A DNA stretch of 35,017 nucleotides from Defluviitaleaceae bacterium (GTDB lineage: Bacteria; Bacillota; Clostridia; Lachnospirales; WQUN01). The stretch is from NCBI GenBank assembly GCA_009786535.1, contig WQRX01000011.1, positions 32,721 through 67,737 of the forward strand, in the 5' to 3' direction. The notes under the pieces are model-generated. The model was not told the DNA's origin and did no database searches. It saw nothing but the letters and a program-made list of their open reading frames with translations. Position 1 is the stretch's first letter; every line of letters begins with the position of its first letter. Of the stretch, positions 16,078 to 23,670 are shown piece by piece. The position numbers and the translations under genes are program-made.

Positions 16078-16106
16078 TTGACATTTCGCTAGGCATATGA
16101 TAGATT
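16078..16106 (+). promoter_or_regulatory. Candidate promoter of the RiPP-like operon
   Basis: TTGACA (16078-16083) with TAGATT (16101-16106) at 17 bases. Transcription would begin near 16113 and leave a leader of about 220 bases before the peptide start at 16337. That leader (16107-16336) shows no supported gene of its own. Confidence 0.5.
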
Positions 16107-16336
16107 GCATCCATAGCGAACTTGAATTCGTGGTGGGAAGCTTCTCAAAATGCCATCAACGCCAGTCGCTATGCGGTCTACAGGCTTTTTGTGCCTTTCA
16201 CCCAATGAGTGAAACTACTGTAAGCCTTGTGGTTACTGAAGTTGCGAAGGTTTTGAATGCCCTCTGTCATGGATTCAGGAGCAAAGTTAGTCTTCAGCTA
16301 TTTCACATATTTCAAGAGACGAAGGAGGTGAGCAAC

Positions 16337-16441
16337 ATGAAAATTTCGGTTATCAAGACAAACATCCAGACCATCGTACCACATTATTTTGTGAATGGTG
16401 TTCGGATTAAGCATGGTCAGATTTACAGGAGTCCTGCTTAG
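16337..16441 (+). CDS. Candidate RiPP precursor peptide (34 aa)
   Basis: An ATG at 16337 follows a near-perfect ribosome site, AAGGAGGTG, and opens a 34-codon peptide beginning MKISVIKTNIQTIVPHYF and ending GQIYRSPA. An attenuator-like hairpin and the YcaO enzyme gene follow, the same order as precursor, terminator, synthetase in streptolysin-type operons. The enzyme's N-terminus resembles a leader-binding domain, so a short substrate should be encoded nearby. The peptide is odd for a thiazole/oxazole precursor: it has no Cys and only two Ser and two Thr, so the modification may be another YcaO reaction, such as a thioamide or amidine. The same frame is open back to 16097, but that start would overlap the promoter and has no ribosome site. 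Translation is well supported; its role as substrate is inferred. Confidence 0.6.
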   Translation: MKISVIKTNIQTIVPHYFVNGVRIKHGQIYRSPA

Positions 16442-16471
16442 GGTGTTAAATGTGCTAGAAAGGTTTAAGAA

Positions 16472-16522
16472 ATCTTGTTGATGCGGATTAAAGGGAATAA
16501 AGTTAATCCGTATCAGCAAGAT
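16472..16522 (+). terminator. Attenuator-like hairpin between precursor and YcaO genes
   Basis: ATCTTGTTGATGCGGATTA (16472-16490) pairs with 16504-16522 at 17 of 19 positions, with a 13-base loop. A mixed T-containing stretch follows. Such a hairpin would leave the short peptide transcript in excess over the enzyme transcript. Confidence 0.7.
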
Positions 16523-16580
16523 GAGTTTATCTAAAAAACGAAATGTATCAATATGGATTTACAACAAGGAGACTTATATT

Positions 16581-18821
16581 ATGGATTATCAATTAAGCGA
16601 GATTCCCTTAGTTAACAAAACATATAGTTATCAAAATGATAAGGTCAATGACAGAGTGATATGTTCCTCTTTAGGAGAAGTTAAAGTTTTAAATTGCGAC
16701 CCCCAAATATTAGAAGAAGTACTGTCCAGCGTAGATGGGACGAGAACCTTTGCTAACATTGAAGAAAATTTTATGGACAGGTATTCAGCAGAAGAAGTTA
16801 ATAATTTCTTGAATGTAATTTTACAAGAAGGGATTATAGTAAAATCTGAGGTTGCAAGCAAAGCGGAAAGAATCCCCCAGATTTTAGTCATAGGAGAGGG
16901 TTTTAAAGTTGATTGCTTAAAAAATCACACCTATATTGCAGTCAGTTCGTTTCTAAATGCAGAGAATAATTTAGATTTCGATATAGCTTTATTCGCGCCA
17001 TTATCATCTAAATATTCTGAGGTGTTGAGCATAAATAGAAAATTATATCAGTACAAAAAGCCATTTGTTCAGATTGGCTTTAATGGTACTGCAATATCAG
17101 CAGGTCCTTTGGTAGTTCCCGAAAAAAGTGCTTGCTTAGAGTGCGTAGTAAATCAAGACCTTAATCTGTTAAATAAAAAAGTTAGATATTCAAATGGAAA
17201 GGAAATAACGCTTACCGATTTGAAAAGTTTAAACTATTCCTACGATGTTCCTGCAGAGTTCAGCGGTTTAGCAATAACAGTTGGTAATATCTTGCTTAAA
17301 GATTTGACTAACTTTTTTGGAGGTGGGTCGTCTGATTTTTTAGACTCACAGTATCTTTTTGACAATACAAATCTTATAGGTTACACTAAAAGAAAGAGAC
17401 TGCCTACAACCTCTTGCGATTTCTGTAATGCTATTAATAAGAATTATATTAGATTTGACTCCAACTTTTCCTTCGATGGAATTTTTTGTGGAGAACGAAC
17501 TGAATTGATGGAAAATAAAATTGAATACCAAGTTGGTGGGCTTCGCTCGAAGAATGAAAATGAAACAAAACAATTACTCGAGGCAGAACTTGGTAAGTTA
17601 GGTGCGAAAGTTAAAGTTAAGTTTTCTTCTGGAAATCCTTTTAATAGTAGTGACGTGATTCACTGCTATGATGTTGATGTAGAGCAAACTGAGTTTGATA
17701 AAGCATCGCATATTTTTAGAGAAGACACGGGATCGGGCAAAGGAATAACAAAATCTCAAGCCTATTTTTCAGCAGCATTTGAGTTGTTAGAACATATGGG
17801 ATTACAGTATACAGGTAATATTCCTATTGTTTGCGGTAAATACAGTGAGGTGAAGGATTTTGCTGTGGATGTGCCTTATTTAGCTAGCACAATTATGAAT
17901 ACGTACACGGCATATGACAATTTTGATGAAAATCTTGAAATGGACTGGGTAGTTGCCACTTCCCTAACAGATGGCAGTCAAAAACTGGTTCCAGCTTTTT
18001 TAGTGTTTATGTTTGATGTGGAGTTAAAAGGAATTTTGTTTAATTCTTCTTCTAATGGAGCTGCTGCAGCTGCAACCTTAGAAGATGCGATACTACATGG
18101 ACTATTCGAGGCTATTGAACGTGATGCTTTCGTTATTGGCAATTCAAATCCCTATGTACTTCCTATGGTTGATTACGCGAACGTTACCAATATGAAAATA
18201 AGAGAACTCTTGTCAAGAGCAAATGAGATGGGATATGATGTTATAACACGTGATTATACAAATGACATAGGTGTTCCGGTTTTCAGAACGTGGATGGTTG
18301 ACCGAAAAAATTATTCGAAGTATGCCTATAATGGCACTGGTTGTCATATATCGCCTGAAATAGCGCTTGAGCGCTCGATTACAGAAGCAATACAAAGTAA
18401 TGATAGTTCTGACTACGGTGGCAACGCTGAACCTGATGTGATGACTCAAGAGGCCATGCTAAAAAGTCAAGTCAACTTATATAATCAACATTTCTTGATT
18501 AATAAAGATGTTTTAGGCAAAACTGATAAAACCACAACAATTGGTGAGCCAATTCTAGGAATGGACAGTTCTTACAATATCATCAAGAAAGTAGCTGATC
18601 AGGTTAAAGAAAAAGTTGGTGGTGATGTTTATTATGTTGATATGACAAAGCCTGGTATGAATGTCAAAGTTGTTAAGGTTATAATAACAGGGGATATTCA
18701 AACGATTAACGTTCCTATGATATCAACTAGCAAAAGAATATTTGATTTTGGAGTAACGTGCGGATATAGCGACAAAGAAGCGACATACGAAGAATTGTTT
18801 ATGGGGCAGTATAATATTTAA
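16581..18821 (+). CDS. YcaO-domain TOMM cyclodehydratase-like fusion (RRE/ThiF-like + YcaO)
   Basis: The 746-residue cytoplasmic enzyme has three parts. Residues about 1-95 resemble a PqqD-like leader-peptide-recognition winged helix. Residues about 100-310 resemble the ThiF/E1-like partner, with a zinc-type Cys set (CLEC at 185-188 and CDFC at 279-282). Residues about 370-746 form the YcaO domain with GKGITKSQAYFSAAFELLEH, GLFEAIERDAF and RSITEAIQS, the Glu-rich ATP/Mg motifs. In this family the YcaO domain activates backbone amides with ATP to form azolines, thioamides or amidines. The C-terminus (MGQYNI) lacks the Pro-rich tail of classical azoline formers. No SagB-like dehydrogenase is present. 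The start is ATG 16581 behind AAGGAG, not the ATG at 16521 in the hairpin arm. Confidence 0.9.
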   Translation: MDYQLSEIPLVNKTYSYQNDKVNDRVICSSLGEVKVLNCDPQILEEVLSSVDGTRTFANIEENFMDRYSAEEVNNFLNVILQEGIIVKSEVASKAERIPQILVIGEGFKVDCLKNHTYIAVSSFLNAENNLDFDIALFAPLSSKYSEVLSINRKLYQYKKPFVQIGFNGTAISAGPLVVPEKSACLECVVNQDLNLLNKKVRYSNGKEITLTDLKSLNYSYDVPAEFSGLAITVGNILLKDLTNFFGGGSSDFLDSQYLFDNTNLIGYTKRKRLPTTSCDFCNAINKNYIRFDSNFSFDGIFCGERTELMENKIEYQVGGLRSKNENETKQLLEAELGKLGAKVKVKFSSGNPFNSSDVIHCYDVDVEQTEFDKASHIFREDTGSGKGITKSQAYFSAAFELLEHMGLQYTGNIPIVCGKYSEVKDFAVDVPYLASTIMNTYTAYDNFDENLEMDWVVATSLTDGSQKLVPAFLVFMFDVELKGILFNSSSNGAAAAATLEDAILHGLFEAIERDAFVIGNSNPYVLPMVDYANVTNMKIRELLSRANEMGYDVITRDYTNDIGVPVFRTWMVDRKNYSKYAYNGTGCHISPEIALERSITEAIQSNDSSDYGGNAEPDVMTQEAMLKSQVNLYNQHFLINKDVLGKTDKTTTIGEPILGMDSSYNIIKKVADQVKEKVGGDVYYVDMTKPGMNVKVVKVIITGDIQTINVPMISTSKRIFDFGVTCGYSDKEATYEELFMGQYNI

Positions 18822-18840
18822 AGCGGGCCATATGATGGTA

Positions 18841-19023
18841 TAGCAATTTCGATGGTGATCGATGGTGATAGTCGCAAAGGGTATTGCTTTCCCCTAAAAC
18901 CCTGCAGGACAAGGATTTGGCAGTACGCACTGAATGGCTTAAATTTAGGCTTTCTCTGGATTGTGGTGTTGTTAGCAATACATTTTACGACTATCACCAT
19001 TTCGATTTAAAGTGGATTTGCTA
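18841..19023. mobile_element. MITE-like palindromic element, about 183 bp
   Basis: Left arm 18841-18886 (TAGCAA...TATTGC) and the reverse complement of 18975-19023 (TAGCAA...TATTGC) are similar along about 46-49 bases. The strongest block, TGGTGATAGTCG, is identical. The left arm also contains a direct doubling of CGATGGTGAT. The element has no coding capacity and starts 20 bases after the YcaO stop. It could equally fold as a large RNA hairpin and end transcription. Confidence 0.55.
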
Positions 19024-19031
19024 TGTCATGA

Positions 19032-19822
19032 TCAACTAAAGGTGCGACTAATTTCCATATAAACCAAGGCAAATTGAATGAATCCAGCATACTACATGAT
19101 GTCAAATTTTTCAAATCTTACGAAAATGCGGCGAAAGCCTTGAATTTTGCGAAAAGTCGTTCAATTTCGTTGCGGAGTTTATAAATGTTTTGTCGTATTC
19201 CCAATGATTTTCACGAGTTTTCTTGGGTGGAACTACAGGCGAAAAGTCCAGTATTTGTGCGATATATCGTGTTAAATCATCTTCATAAGCCCTGCCATGA
19301 GTAATGAAGTAACGCCTCTTTGCTTACCAACTGTTTCCAATAAAGTTCTGTCTTGTGGTACGTCATGGCTTTGTCCCGTACTTAGGATAAAGTCTATAAC
19401 CCTCATCACGTTTGCGGCAATCATGTGAACTTTGGTTGTTAATCCGCCTTTGGAGCGTCCGATAGACTGTTTTCCGTTTTTTTAACGCTCCGCAAGCGTC
19501 CGGGGGTGTACTCTGGCACTGCCATAGAATCCATGAGCCACGCAACGGCATCAGAATTGATTGCCCCTTGGGAACACAATTCTCTAAACAGCTTGTCAAT
19601 GATTCCATCTTCTACCCATCGCCGAAAACGTTTGTAAATAGGATGCCATTTTCTATACTCTTTCGGCAATCTCATCCATTTGCAGTCGTTTTCGCAGATG
19701 TACAGTATGGCATTGATAAATTTCACGTTTTCTACCGATACGTTTCCTCTTTGCACAGGAAGTACGTGTTTCACTTTTTCATGTTGTTCAATATTTATCT
19801 CCATTTCCGTATTATTACACAT
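19032..19822 (-). pseudogene. IS5-family transposase, decayed
   Basis: The minus strand first encodes an intact IS5-type N-terminal DUF4096-like part (KWMRLPKEYRKWHPIYKRFRRW, then the first catalytic Asp in WLMDSMAV). It then slips frame twice around 19495-19505 and the A7 run at 19478-19484, giving PDACGALKK and then NGKQSIGRSKGGLTTKVHMIAA. Further shifts follow through AYEDDLTRYIAQILDF, PVVPPKKTREN and FEKFDIM before a stop at 19032-19034. The A7 site could be a natural programmed frameshift, but the later ones mark decay. It is oriented against, and sits between, the YcaO and exporter genes. Confidence 0.85.
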
Positions 19823-19854
19823 TTTGTTAGTTTTGGGTAGAGGGAATACGCCCT

Positions 19855-19870
19855 AGGATAAAATTGTCCT
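19855..19870. repeat. Short palindrome near the IS5 right end
   Basis: AGGATAAAATTGTCCT is a 16-bp near-palindrome (14 of 16). It lies between the IS5 remnant and the exporter gene and may be part of the IS terminal repeat or an operator. I see no matching left-end repeat near 19030. No clear promoter for the exporter is visible in 19823-19941. Confidence 0.3.
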
Positions 19871-19941
19871 CTGTCGCATTATCAGTTAAACATCACAGAT
19901 GTAGGAATTGAAAGAACAATGAAAGGGGTCAGGTGAACAAA

Positions 19942-21525
19942 ATGAAAGAGATAATTTTTAAAGGAACAAAGACAAAGTTGGCTATTTCGGCGTATGTAGC
20001 ACTCGCAGTAGTGGGGGGATTTTTGCTCTTGGCTGCTAATAGTTTCTTAATGAGGGTAGTTAATGACTACTTACTAGTGCAAAATTTCGATGGATTTATA
20101 ACACCGCTACTACTTACAATTGGGGTGTTTATTTTAGTTTTTGCGATTAAGGGATTTGCTAAATACCTACAAACCAAATTTCAATTTAGCTTATTAATAC
20201 GCCTTATCGAACATTGTATGGAATTATTGTTGCGTACAAAGAGCAGTTACTTTATTAAGATCTCCAATGCCGAATTATATACCAAATTAAGGCAATCTTG
20301 CGATAATGTTGCCAATTTGGTAGGAACTCTACTAGAGGGAGCATCTCATATTACGATTTTTATTTTCTATGGAATAATAATTTTTAGCATTGATATGTAT
20401 GCCGGTATCTTTACGATCTTATTCACACCGATTTATTTTTTTGCGACAACTAGGGTGGTTGATATAATTGCAGAGTTAGAACACGAGGGAATGGAGTACG
20501 CCGCAGAACTAAGCAAAGTAACACAAGAAACATTTGGAGACGTAAGAAATGTAAAGGTAAAGGGAGTATATTCGTTTTTTATTTTACGTACGGTTGCAGC
20601 ACTACACAAAATCAAGAAAAACGCTGTGAAGTCTTCGGTGCTGGAGTATTACGTTAGTGGTATAACTGGTTTGCTTAGTCTAGCAGCACCTCTGTTGGCT
20701 ATTTTTGCGGCAATGCGCTTTTCTCCAAACTTTGCAGGAGATGCGGGTGCTATTTTAGTTCTATATATAAACATACCTTTATTCTTAGGATCTTTTGAAA
20801 GCGTATATGATCAATTTGTCGAGTATGGGTTTACAAAGCCTTTCATACGGCAATTGTTAGAGTTTAACGAGCTGGAGTTGGAGAAGCAAGACGGTGTGGA
20901 AATTAAATCGTTTGAAGCCATACAAACAGAGGGCATAACTGTAAAATTTTCGGATGGACGTGTAGTAACAGTGCCTGATTTTGAAGTTAAAATCGGCGAG
21001 AAGATAATGTTAGTCGGAGAGAGCGGCGCAGGTAAGTCTACAATATTTAATATCATCATGGGATTAAACCAAGAATACGAGGGCAAGGTGTTAGTTAATG
21101 GTGTAAACTTAAGAGAGATAAGCCTTACTTCTTTACGAAAAATATTTGGTATAACATTTCAAGACATAAATATAGCGACTCTTAGCTTATGCGACAATAT
21201 TGTGCTTGGCCGGGAGAGCAATAATGCAAGACTTGAAAAATTGATAAAGCTAACCTCGTTAGAGAATCTGCAGGAGACAAAAGGAGACGAGATGCTTAAT
21301 AACAAGGTGTTAAGCGGCGGCGAAAAGTCCAGAGTAGGGCTGTCGCAAATGCTTGTATCGAATCCGCAGGTAATGCTGTTAGACGAGCCATTCTCTAATA
21401 TGGACGAAGAACTTGAATCGCAGATATTAACGAAAATACTCACGGACTATGAAGACAGAGCCATAATATGCATAAGTCACCGAAGTTCTAGTGAATTTTT
21501 TTTCGATAGGGTAGTCAGACTATAA
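19942..21525 (+). CDS. ABC exporter, fused membrane and ATPase domains
   Basis: The 527-residue protein has an N-terminal membrane domain of about 300 residues with about six hydrophobic helices, and a C-terminal ATPase domain with Walker A GESGAGKST (about residue 359), signature LSGGEKSRVGL (about 456), Walker B VMLLDEPFSNMD (about 477) and an ISHR switch. It is a half-transporter that would dimerise. There is no N-terminal C39 peptidase domain, so it cannot cut a leader itself. It is encoded on the same strand as the YcaO enzyme, separated only by the MITE-like and IS5 debris, and shares its low GC. Export of, or immunity to, the cluster's product is the natural role. ATG 19942 behind AGGTGA is preferred; GTG 19933 behind AAAGGGG is possible. 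Confidence 0.88.
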   Translation: MKEIIFKGTKTKLAISAYVALAVVGGFLLLAANSFLMRVVNDYLLVQNFDGFITPLLLTIGVFILVFAIKGFAKYLQTKFQFSLLIRLIEHCMELLLRTKSSYFIKISNAELYTKLRQSCDNVANLVGTLLEGASHITIFIFYGIIIFSIDMYAGIFTILFTPIYFFATTRVVDIIAELEHEGMEYAAELSKVTQETFGDVRNVKVKGVYSFFILRTVAALHKIKKNAVKSSVLEYYVSGITGLLSLAAPLLAIFAAMRFSPNFAGDAGAILVLYINIPLFLGSFESVYDQFVEYGFTKPFIRQLLEFNELELEKQDGVEIKSFEAIQTEGITVKFSDGRVVTVPDFEVKIGEKIMLVGESGAGKSTIFNIIMGLNQEYEGKVLVNGVNLREISLTSLRKIFGITFQDINIATLSLCDNIVLGRESNNARLEKLIKLTSLENLQETKGDEMLNNKVLSGGEKSRVGLSQMLVSNPQVMLLDEPFSNMDEELESQILTKILTDYEDRAIICISHRSSSEFFFDRVVRL

Positions 21526-21567
21526 CAAGTCAAACGCATGAAATTTTTCTCATGCGTTTGACTTGTT
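21524..21567 (+). terminator. Strong Rho-independent terminator after the exporter
   Basis: AACAAGTCAAACGCATGA (21524-21541) is perfectly complementary to 21550-21567 (18 bp) around an 8-base T-rich loop, with T-rich sequence after it. It begins inside the exporter's stop codon. Confidence 0.9.
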
Positions 21568-21585
21568 TGATTAAATTGGGATTAC

Positions 21586-21615
21586 TTGCCCCTATTGCCA
21601 ATATACAGCTATAAT
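21586..21615 (+). promoter_or_regulatory. Promoter of the 30-codon peptide gene
   Basis: TTGCCC (21586-21591) and a perfect TATAAT (21610-21615), 18 bases apart, lie directly before a ribosome site and ATG. The short distance to the start fits a dedicated transcript. Confidence 0.55.
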
Positions 21616-21636
21616 TCCGCCTAGGAGGAGAAATCC

Positions 21637-21729
21637 ATGTTACAAGAAATTAAAGACTATCAAAAACCCGAGGTGATTGAAGTTTTGAACGAATACTGCC
21701 CTAGTGATAATGGTGTATTCGCCGAGTGA
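21637..21729 (+). CDS. 30-aa peptide with RiPP-leader-like N-terminus
   Basis: ATG 21637 follows TAGGAGGAG and a -10 box. The 30-residue product begins MLQEIKDYQKPEVIEVL and ends with one Cys and one Ser (EYCPSDNGVFAE). The YxxP followed by hydrophobic residues is the pattern recognised by PqqD-like domains in lasso and related RiPP leaders, so it may be a second precursor or a relic of a larger one. The short downstream part could be a core, yet no terminator follows. It lies behind the exporter's terminator and so is transcribed separately from it. Translation signals are strong; identity as a precursor is an inference from the motif and location. Confidence 0.5.
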   Translation: MLQEIKDYQKPEVIEVLNEYCPSDNGVFAE

Positions 21730-22037
21730 TTTCTAACTTTTTTGCAAGCTTTTCTTGGCTAAAATCGGGCTGTTTGTGAAGTTTTTTTTACTGAGTCGGT
21801 TTTTTTGCGCATAATGCAGTCCTGTTTCCGTCGACGTGAAATGGGTTCTTCCGAAAGTCTAGTAAAGCGCGGTCATTTTAACGTCTTAAATGCACCCTCG
21901 AACGACAGAAGATGTTACATCGCACAAAAATGCCTGCGAAAACGTAAGCGTCAATGTGAGGGCGCACGAAGAGGGGGAAATAACCGCATAAAGAGCGAGA
22001 AATAAGCGCATGAAAAGCTGGAAAAAATATAAAGCGA

Positions 22038-22081
22038 AAAACGAGCGCAAATTACCAATATGTGGTACTTACGCTCGTTTT
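22038..22081. terminator. Bidirectional terminator
   Basis: AACGAGCG (22040-22047) pairs with CGCTCGTT (22072-22079), with A-rich sequence to the left and T-rich to the right, so it can act on either strand. It would end the minus-strand phage remnant and shield the peptide gene. The stretch 21730-22037 holds no gene I can support. Confidence 0.65.
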
Positions 22082-22147
22082 TATAAACAACATTTAATGC
22101 ACGTTTAAACAGCGGCACGGATAGTGCTTGTTGCATTATTGTGTGCG

Positions 22148-22530
22148 CTATTGTCTTGCGGATTGCGCTTCTAACAAAGCAATTAACTTTTCTTCTCGCG
22201 CGCATGTTTCGTTGTGACGATTAACCTCTGCGTCGACAAATTCGATTTCTCCGTTTTTGTTAAATCTAGAACCGTTATCATAGCCGAATTTATCTACTGT
22301 ATGCGTGGTTATGGTATTTGCCACTTCATTTAAAACCTCGGTTACGTCATCGCGTGCGCGCATTGCGGTTACCTGTGTACCGATGTTGGGGACTCTAATA
22401 ACTTCTTTAACGACCGCTATTGTCGGTAACAACAAAAGACCGCGGCGGTACAAACTCGTTGCCGACTTTAAATGTACCCATTAAGCCGTCCGTGCTATCT
22501 ACCATTGGGGACGGACAATTTAGCCACCTC
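22148..22530 (-). pseudogene. Phage tail-region protein remnant (frameshifted)
   Basis: Two overlapping minus-strand frames make sense only together. The first reads PMVDSTDGLMGTFKVGNEFV to VVTDNSG, and the second continues EVIRVPNIGTQVTAMRAR through an acidic C-terminal part ending LLEAQSARQ at 22148. The switch lies around 22405-22425. The order behind YmfQ- and XkdQ-like genes suggests a small tail or tail-fibre-associated protein, but I cannot name the family. It has no usable start of its own because it abuts the inverted tail-fibre fragment. Confidence 0.5.
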
Positions 22531-22939
22531 AGCACCGTGTGAACGCATGGGTGTTCATCGCTACCTTTGGAGTAAAGCTGGATGATTATGTACACATAAA
22601 GAGGATAGGCGCAGCTAATGGCGTGGCATCGCTAAACGCACAGGGGTTTGTCCCTGCGGAGCGACTCCCATTTGACCCTAACCATATTGATGCGGCTATT
22701 TCATCCCGCACATCGCAGGTTACGGTAAATGCAATTACAACAACTATAAACACGATTAATACAAACGCCGCAAGACTTACTGCCGCACGAGCTGGTTTTA
22801 TTGATAGCATAGGAGCAAACAACGCCGCGCCAAATGTTTTGGGACGTAGTTTCTTCTGCTTAGTGAAACTGGCATTGCAGGTGCAGCCTCGAACACACCT
22901 GCAAGAGCTTATTCGTTTCAAGTAATATCATTTACGTAA
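22524..22939 (+). pseudogene. Phage tail-fibre fragment, inverted relative to its neighbours
   Basis: The plus strand encodes IKRIGAANGVASLNAQGFVP, the short repeat typical of phage tail fibres, then a Thr/Asn/Ala-rich coiled-coil-like stretch. Near 22860 the frame must change to read SETGIAGAASNTPARAYSF and ISFT before TAA at 22937-22939. No start codon or ribosome site precedes it (only a GTG at 22539), and its upstream end runs into the minus-strand remnant. All other phage genes here are on the minus strand, so this piece was inverted or inserted. Confidence 0.6.
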
Positions 22940-23234
22940 ACGAAACAACATCCCAATTGAATCGCAATATTACACCCTCATGTATACGTGCGCCCGACTG
23001 CGGAATTACATTAACCGTCGATGCACCAGCGCCAGTATTTACAACTGCAAGTGCTGTTGCTCTAAAATCAAAAGTTTGTAGGTTTGTCGACTGTAATTGT
23101 ATCGTTGTAAGATGTGGAAAGTATAAATAACTTCTTGCCACATTAACAGAGCTAAATGTAAAAACATTTATCGAAGTTGCCCCTACTATTGAACCAATGT
23201 CTGTATAACTCTTGTAATATGACAATGTCCTCAT
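22932..23234 (-). pseudogene. C-terminal tail-fibre-like segment
   Basis: The minus-strand frame, rich in Thr, Ser, Val and Asn, ends VVSFT at 22932-22934. It overlaps the frameshifted end of the YmfQ-like gene and appears to be a separate C-terminal piece fused to it by deletion. Its stop lies in the palindrome TTACGTAA shared with the plus-strand fibre fragment, which ends in the similar ISFT. No start with a ribosome site is visible. Confidence 0.45.
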
Positions 23235-23601
23235 ACACGATAATAATATCCAGCGCGTAGGCGTCGATGTTCCGTGTGGTGGTTACATTTTCTTCGCCGG
23301 ACTTATCCGCAAGGAAACCCTGTAACCAGCGATAAGTAAAATGCAGGCGCATTTGTAAGCGCATGAGTACGATTTCTTTCCGCTGGTCTAGGGTTTGGGT
23401 TGTGGTGTCGGGGCGGATGCGCAGTAAGCGCTCCCACTGTGCTACCCGCGACGCCTCGGCGTGGATGATGAATTGATTGTTAAGTACGCGGGTTATCGCT
23501 TTCCAAAGCCTATCCATTTCGGGGGTTTCGGCGTTGGTGAGGTCCAGCATTTCAACAAAATCACGATAATAACGGGGTAGATATTCCATGAGCCTATTCA
23601 T
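23152..23601 (-). pseudogene. YmfQ/DUF2313-type phage tail protein, C-terminally broken
   Basis: ATG 23601 behind GCGAGGTGA opens a frame beginning MNRLMEYLPRYYRDFVEML. The Tyr-Tyr and Trp-Glu-rich pattern around residues 8-60 (EMDRLWKAI, QWERLLRI) and QRKEIVLMRL match the PBSX-type YmfQ family, which caps the baseplate before the fibre genes. After about residue 125 the family sequence is lost (VILQELYRHWF onward), consistent with a deletion or shift joining it to the fibre-like segment. It is preceded by a short in-frame remnant (about 23604-23660) of another tail gene. Confidence 0.65.
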
Positions 23602-23670
23602 GTAAAATCACCTCGCCCGCAACGGGGACATAATCTGCATGGTCTAAGGATAATATTGCCATCTTAACGC

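Noticed and set aside
16097..16441. 114-codon version of the precursor gene
   Set aside because: Its ATG falls inside the promoter and has no ribosome site, while ATG 16337 has a near-perfect one.
21805..22005. 66-codon plus-strand ORF after the 30-aa peptide
   Set aside because: It has no ribosome site, a Lys/Arg-rich random-looking composition, and no link to its neighbours.
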